DNA of 14,501 bases from an uncultured bacterium (GTDB lineage: Bacteria; Planctomycetota; Phycisphaerae; Phycisphaerales; SM1A02): positions 1 to 14,501 of the forward strand of contig CAIXEV010000114.1 in the NCBI GenBank assembly GCA_903918555.1. Reading direction: 5' to 3'. Both the position numbers and the translations under genes were made by a program. The notes under the pieces are model-generated. The model was not told where the DNA came from and ran no database searches. It saw nothing but the letters and a program-made list of their open reading frames with translations. Of the stretch, positions 13,691-14,501 are shown in pieces (the stretch's first letter is position 1; every line of letters starts with the position of its first letter).

Positions 13691-14120
13691 CGACGCCGTC
13701 GAGCGCGCGGTGCGCGCGTTCCTCGCGGCGGACACCACGCGCGAGCGCGGCGGGTTTCTCGTCGGCCGCCTGGCTGCGCGCACGGGAGACGCCACCGAGG
13801 TGCGCGCGTTCATCGCGTGCCCCGACGCGCCGTCGACGGCCGTGAGCCTCACCTTTCGCGCCGAGGAGTGGCAGCTCGTGCACGCGCACGGGCCCGTCGC
13901 CTGCGGCGCGGCGGGAATCGTGGGCTGGGTGCATTCGCATCCGTCGATGCCGGTCGAGATGTCGGGGCGCGATCTCTTCATCCAGCGGCACTTCTTCTCC
14001 GACGAGCGGCAGGTCGCGTGGATCCGCGATCCGGTCGACGGCGGCGAGGCGCTCTGGCACTGGACCGACGACGGCATCGCGCGCGCCGAGCGGGTCGCTG
14101 CGGAAGGAGCGGGCCCATGA
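13668..14120 (+). CDS. JAB/JAMM (Mov34/MPN) metalloprotease, deubiquitinase-like
   Basis: 150 aa from ATG 13668. The JAMM zinc site is complete: the upstream Glu in RERGGFLVG (E27), then GWVHSHPSMPVEMSGRDL, which is exactly H-x-H-x7-S-x2-D (H89, H91, S99, D102). The length is that of a bare catalytic domain. The family cleaves isopeptide or peptide bonds after Ubl C-terminal glycines, so its likely jobs are to mature the adjacent Ubl by trimming past Gly-Gly and to remove it from targets; both are inference. It starts inside the Ubl gene (23-bp overlap) and its TGA overlaps the E1 ATG (ATGA), so translation of the three is probably coupled. It lacks a signal peptide and should be cytoplasmic. 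Confidence 0.92.
   Translation: MPLRVAIDDAVERAVRAFLAADTTRERGGFLVGRLAARTGDATEVRAFIACPDAPSTAVSLTFRAEEWQLVHAHGPVACGAAGIVGWVHSHPSMPVEMSGRDLFIQRHFFSDERQVAWIRDPVDGGEALWHWTDDGIARAERVAAEGAGP
14104..14109 (+). promoter_or_regulatory. Shine-Dalgarno AAGGAG of the E1-like gene
   Basis: AAGGAG lies seven bases before ATG 14117, inside the end of the JAB gene. Strong site and spacing. Confidence 0.7.
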
Positions 14121-14440
14121 GCGACGCGAAGCAAGGCGAGGCGGTCGTGGTGCGCGTCGACGCTGGCGAAGGGCGCTTCCACCGCCACGGGCTCATCAAG
14201 TGGTGGGACCAGGAGAGGCTGTCGCGCTCGACGGCGCTCGTGCTCGGCGTCGGTGCGCTCGGCAACGAGATCGTGAAGAACCTCTGCCTGCTCGGCGTCG
14301 GACACATCCGCATCGTCGACCTCGATGTCGTCGAGAACTCGAACCTCTCGCGTTCGCCGCTCTTCCGCGAGCGTCACGAGGGAATGCCGAAGGCGTTCGC
14401 CGCCGCCGAGAGCGCGCGCGAGCTCTACCCGGCGGTGTAG
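14117..14440 (+). CDS. E1/ThiF-like adenylyltransferase, N-terminal part ending at an in-frame amber
   Basis: 107 aa to a TAG at 14438-14440. Seen: a Rossmann nucleotide loop VLGVGALGNEIVKNL (about 42-56), then IRIVDLDVVENSNLSRSPLFRERHEGMPKA, the E1/ThiF/MoeB signature with the acidic DLD, the N-L-S-R stretch and the Lys of GMPKA. These enzymes activate the Ubl C-terminal glycine by adenylation. The catalytic Cys and later ATP-site residues of a full E1 would lie beyond. The ATG overlaps the JAB stop by 4 bp. E1-like sequence continues in the same frame after the TAG, so this is a broken, mutated, misread or recoded gene rather than a natural end. The N-terminal 40 residues (WWDQERL and around) precede the nucleotide fold as in Ubl-operon E1 proteins. 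Confidence 0.85.
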   Translation: MSDAKQGEAVVVRVDAGEGRFHRHGLIKWWDQERLSRSTALVLGVGALGNEIVKNLCLLGVGHIRIVDLDVVENSNLSRSPLFRERHEGMPKAFAAAESARELYPAV

Positions 14441-14501
14441 GTCGCGCCGATGCGGATCGACATCGTGCACGGGCTCGGCTGGGGCCACTACGCCGACGCC
14501 G
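14441..14501 (+). pseudogene. Continuation of the E1-like frame after the amber (partial)
   Basis: In the same frame as 14117, the bases after TAG read VAPMRIDIVHGLGWGHYADA to the window edge. This fits the position in E1/ThiF proteins where a strand and the next helix approach follow the ELYPAV-like segment. An ATG at 14450 lies in this frame and could be picked as a false start. Whether the protein is made whole, split or not at all is unknown. Confidence 0.65.

Noticed and set aside
14400..14501. Frameshift in the E1-like gene
   Set aside because: The sequence after the TAG continues E1-like in the same frame, so a substitution, not an indel, explains the stop.
13376..14501. The Ubl-JAB-E1 genes as the Cap2/Cap3 part of a CBASS operon
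   Set aside because: CBASS Cap2 is an E1-E2 fusion beside a cyclase. No cyclase or effector is visible and a separate Ubl gene is present. Genes to the right could still change this.

Overview
This is a dense, GC-rich bacterial window (roughly two-thirds or more G+C, my estimate) with short intergenic gaps and no rRNA, tRNA, CRISPR array or insertion sequence that I can see. The gene types fit Planctomycetota, possibly a Phycisphaerae-like lineage: a TAT-exported Gfo/Idh/MocA oxidoreductase with a CQKP motif, GYF_2-domain membrane proteins, a dispanin (CD225) protein and a secreted GH36 enzyme. That placement is inference from gene content only.

Layout. On the minus strand at the left end, a small membrane protein (2152-1769) is followed by an exported tandem-thioredoxin protein (1671-514), which is tightly coupled to a MoxR AAA+ ATPase (511 to beyond the left edge). 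Next, on plus, is a secreted GH36 alpha-galactosidase-like enzyme (2227-4104). It converges on and overlaps a YcaQ-type DNA glycosylase (5326-4070, minus). Then come an orphan response regulator (5552-6094) and a PPK2 polyphosphate kinase (6188-7165) on plus, an agmatinase-family ureohydrolase on minus (8263-7181), an exported DUF4139/mucoidy-inhibitor-A-like protein (8429-10219), and a TAT-signal Gfo/Idh/MocA oxidoreductase (10292-11731).

The right end is the most unusual part. A GYF_2-TM2 membrane protein (11800-12297) and a small zinc-ribbon protein (12685-12368, minus) precede a probable operon. Its order is GYF_2-dispanin membrane protein (12885-13361), ubiquitin-like beta-grasp protein (13376-13690), JAB/JAMM metalloprotease (13668-14120), then an E1/ThiF-like adenylyltransferase starting at 14117 and running off the window. 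The spacing is 14 bp, then overlaps of 23 bp and 4 bp. These are the core parts of a bacterial ubiquitin-like conjugation system. The Ubl has a C-terminal tail after its Gly-Gly that would need trimming, and the JAB gene follows directly. The E1 frame is interrupted by an in-frame amber (14438-14440), although E1-like sequence continues in the same frame to the edge.

Two signals run across the genes. The tetranucleotide ACGT is absent from the whole window by my reading, although tens would be expected; Asp/Asn/His/Tyr-Val junctions use the T-ending codon instead. Several genes also lack a Shine-Dalgarno and carry a TAC(A)YT-like -10 element six bases before ATG, as expected for leaderless transcripts, while others have clear AAGGAG/GGAGGA sites.
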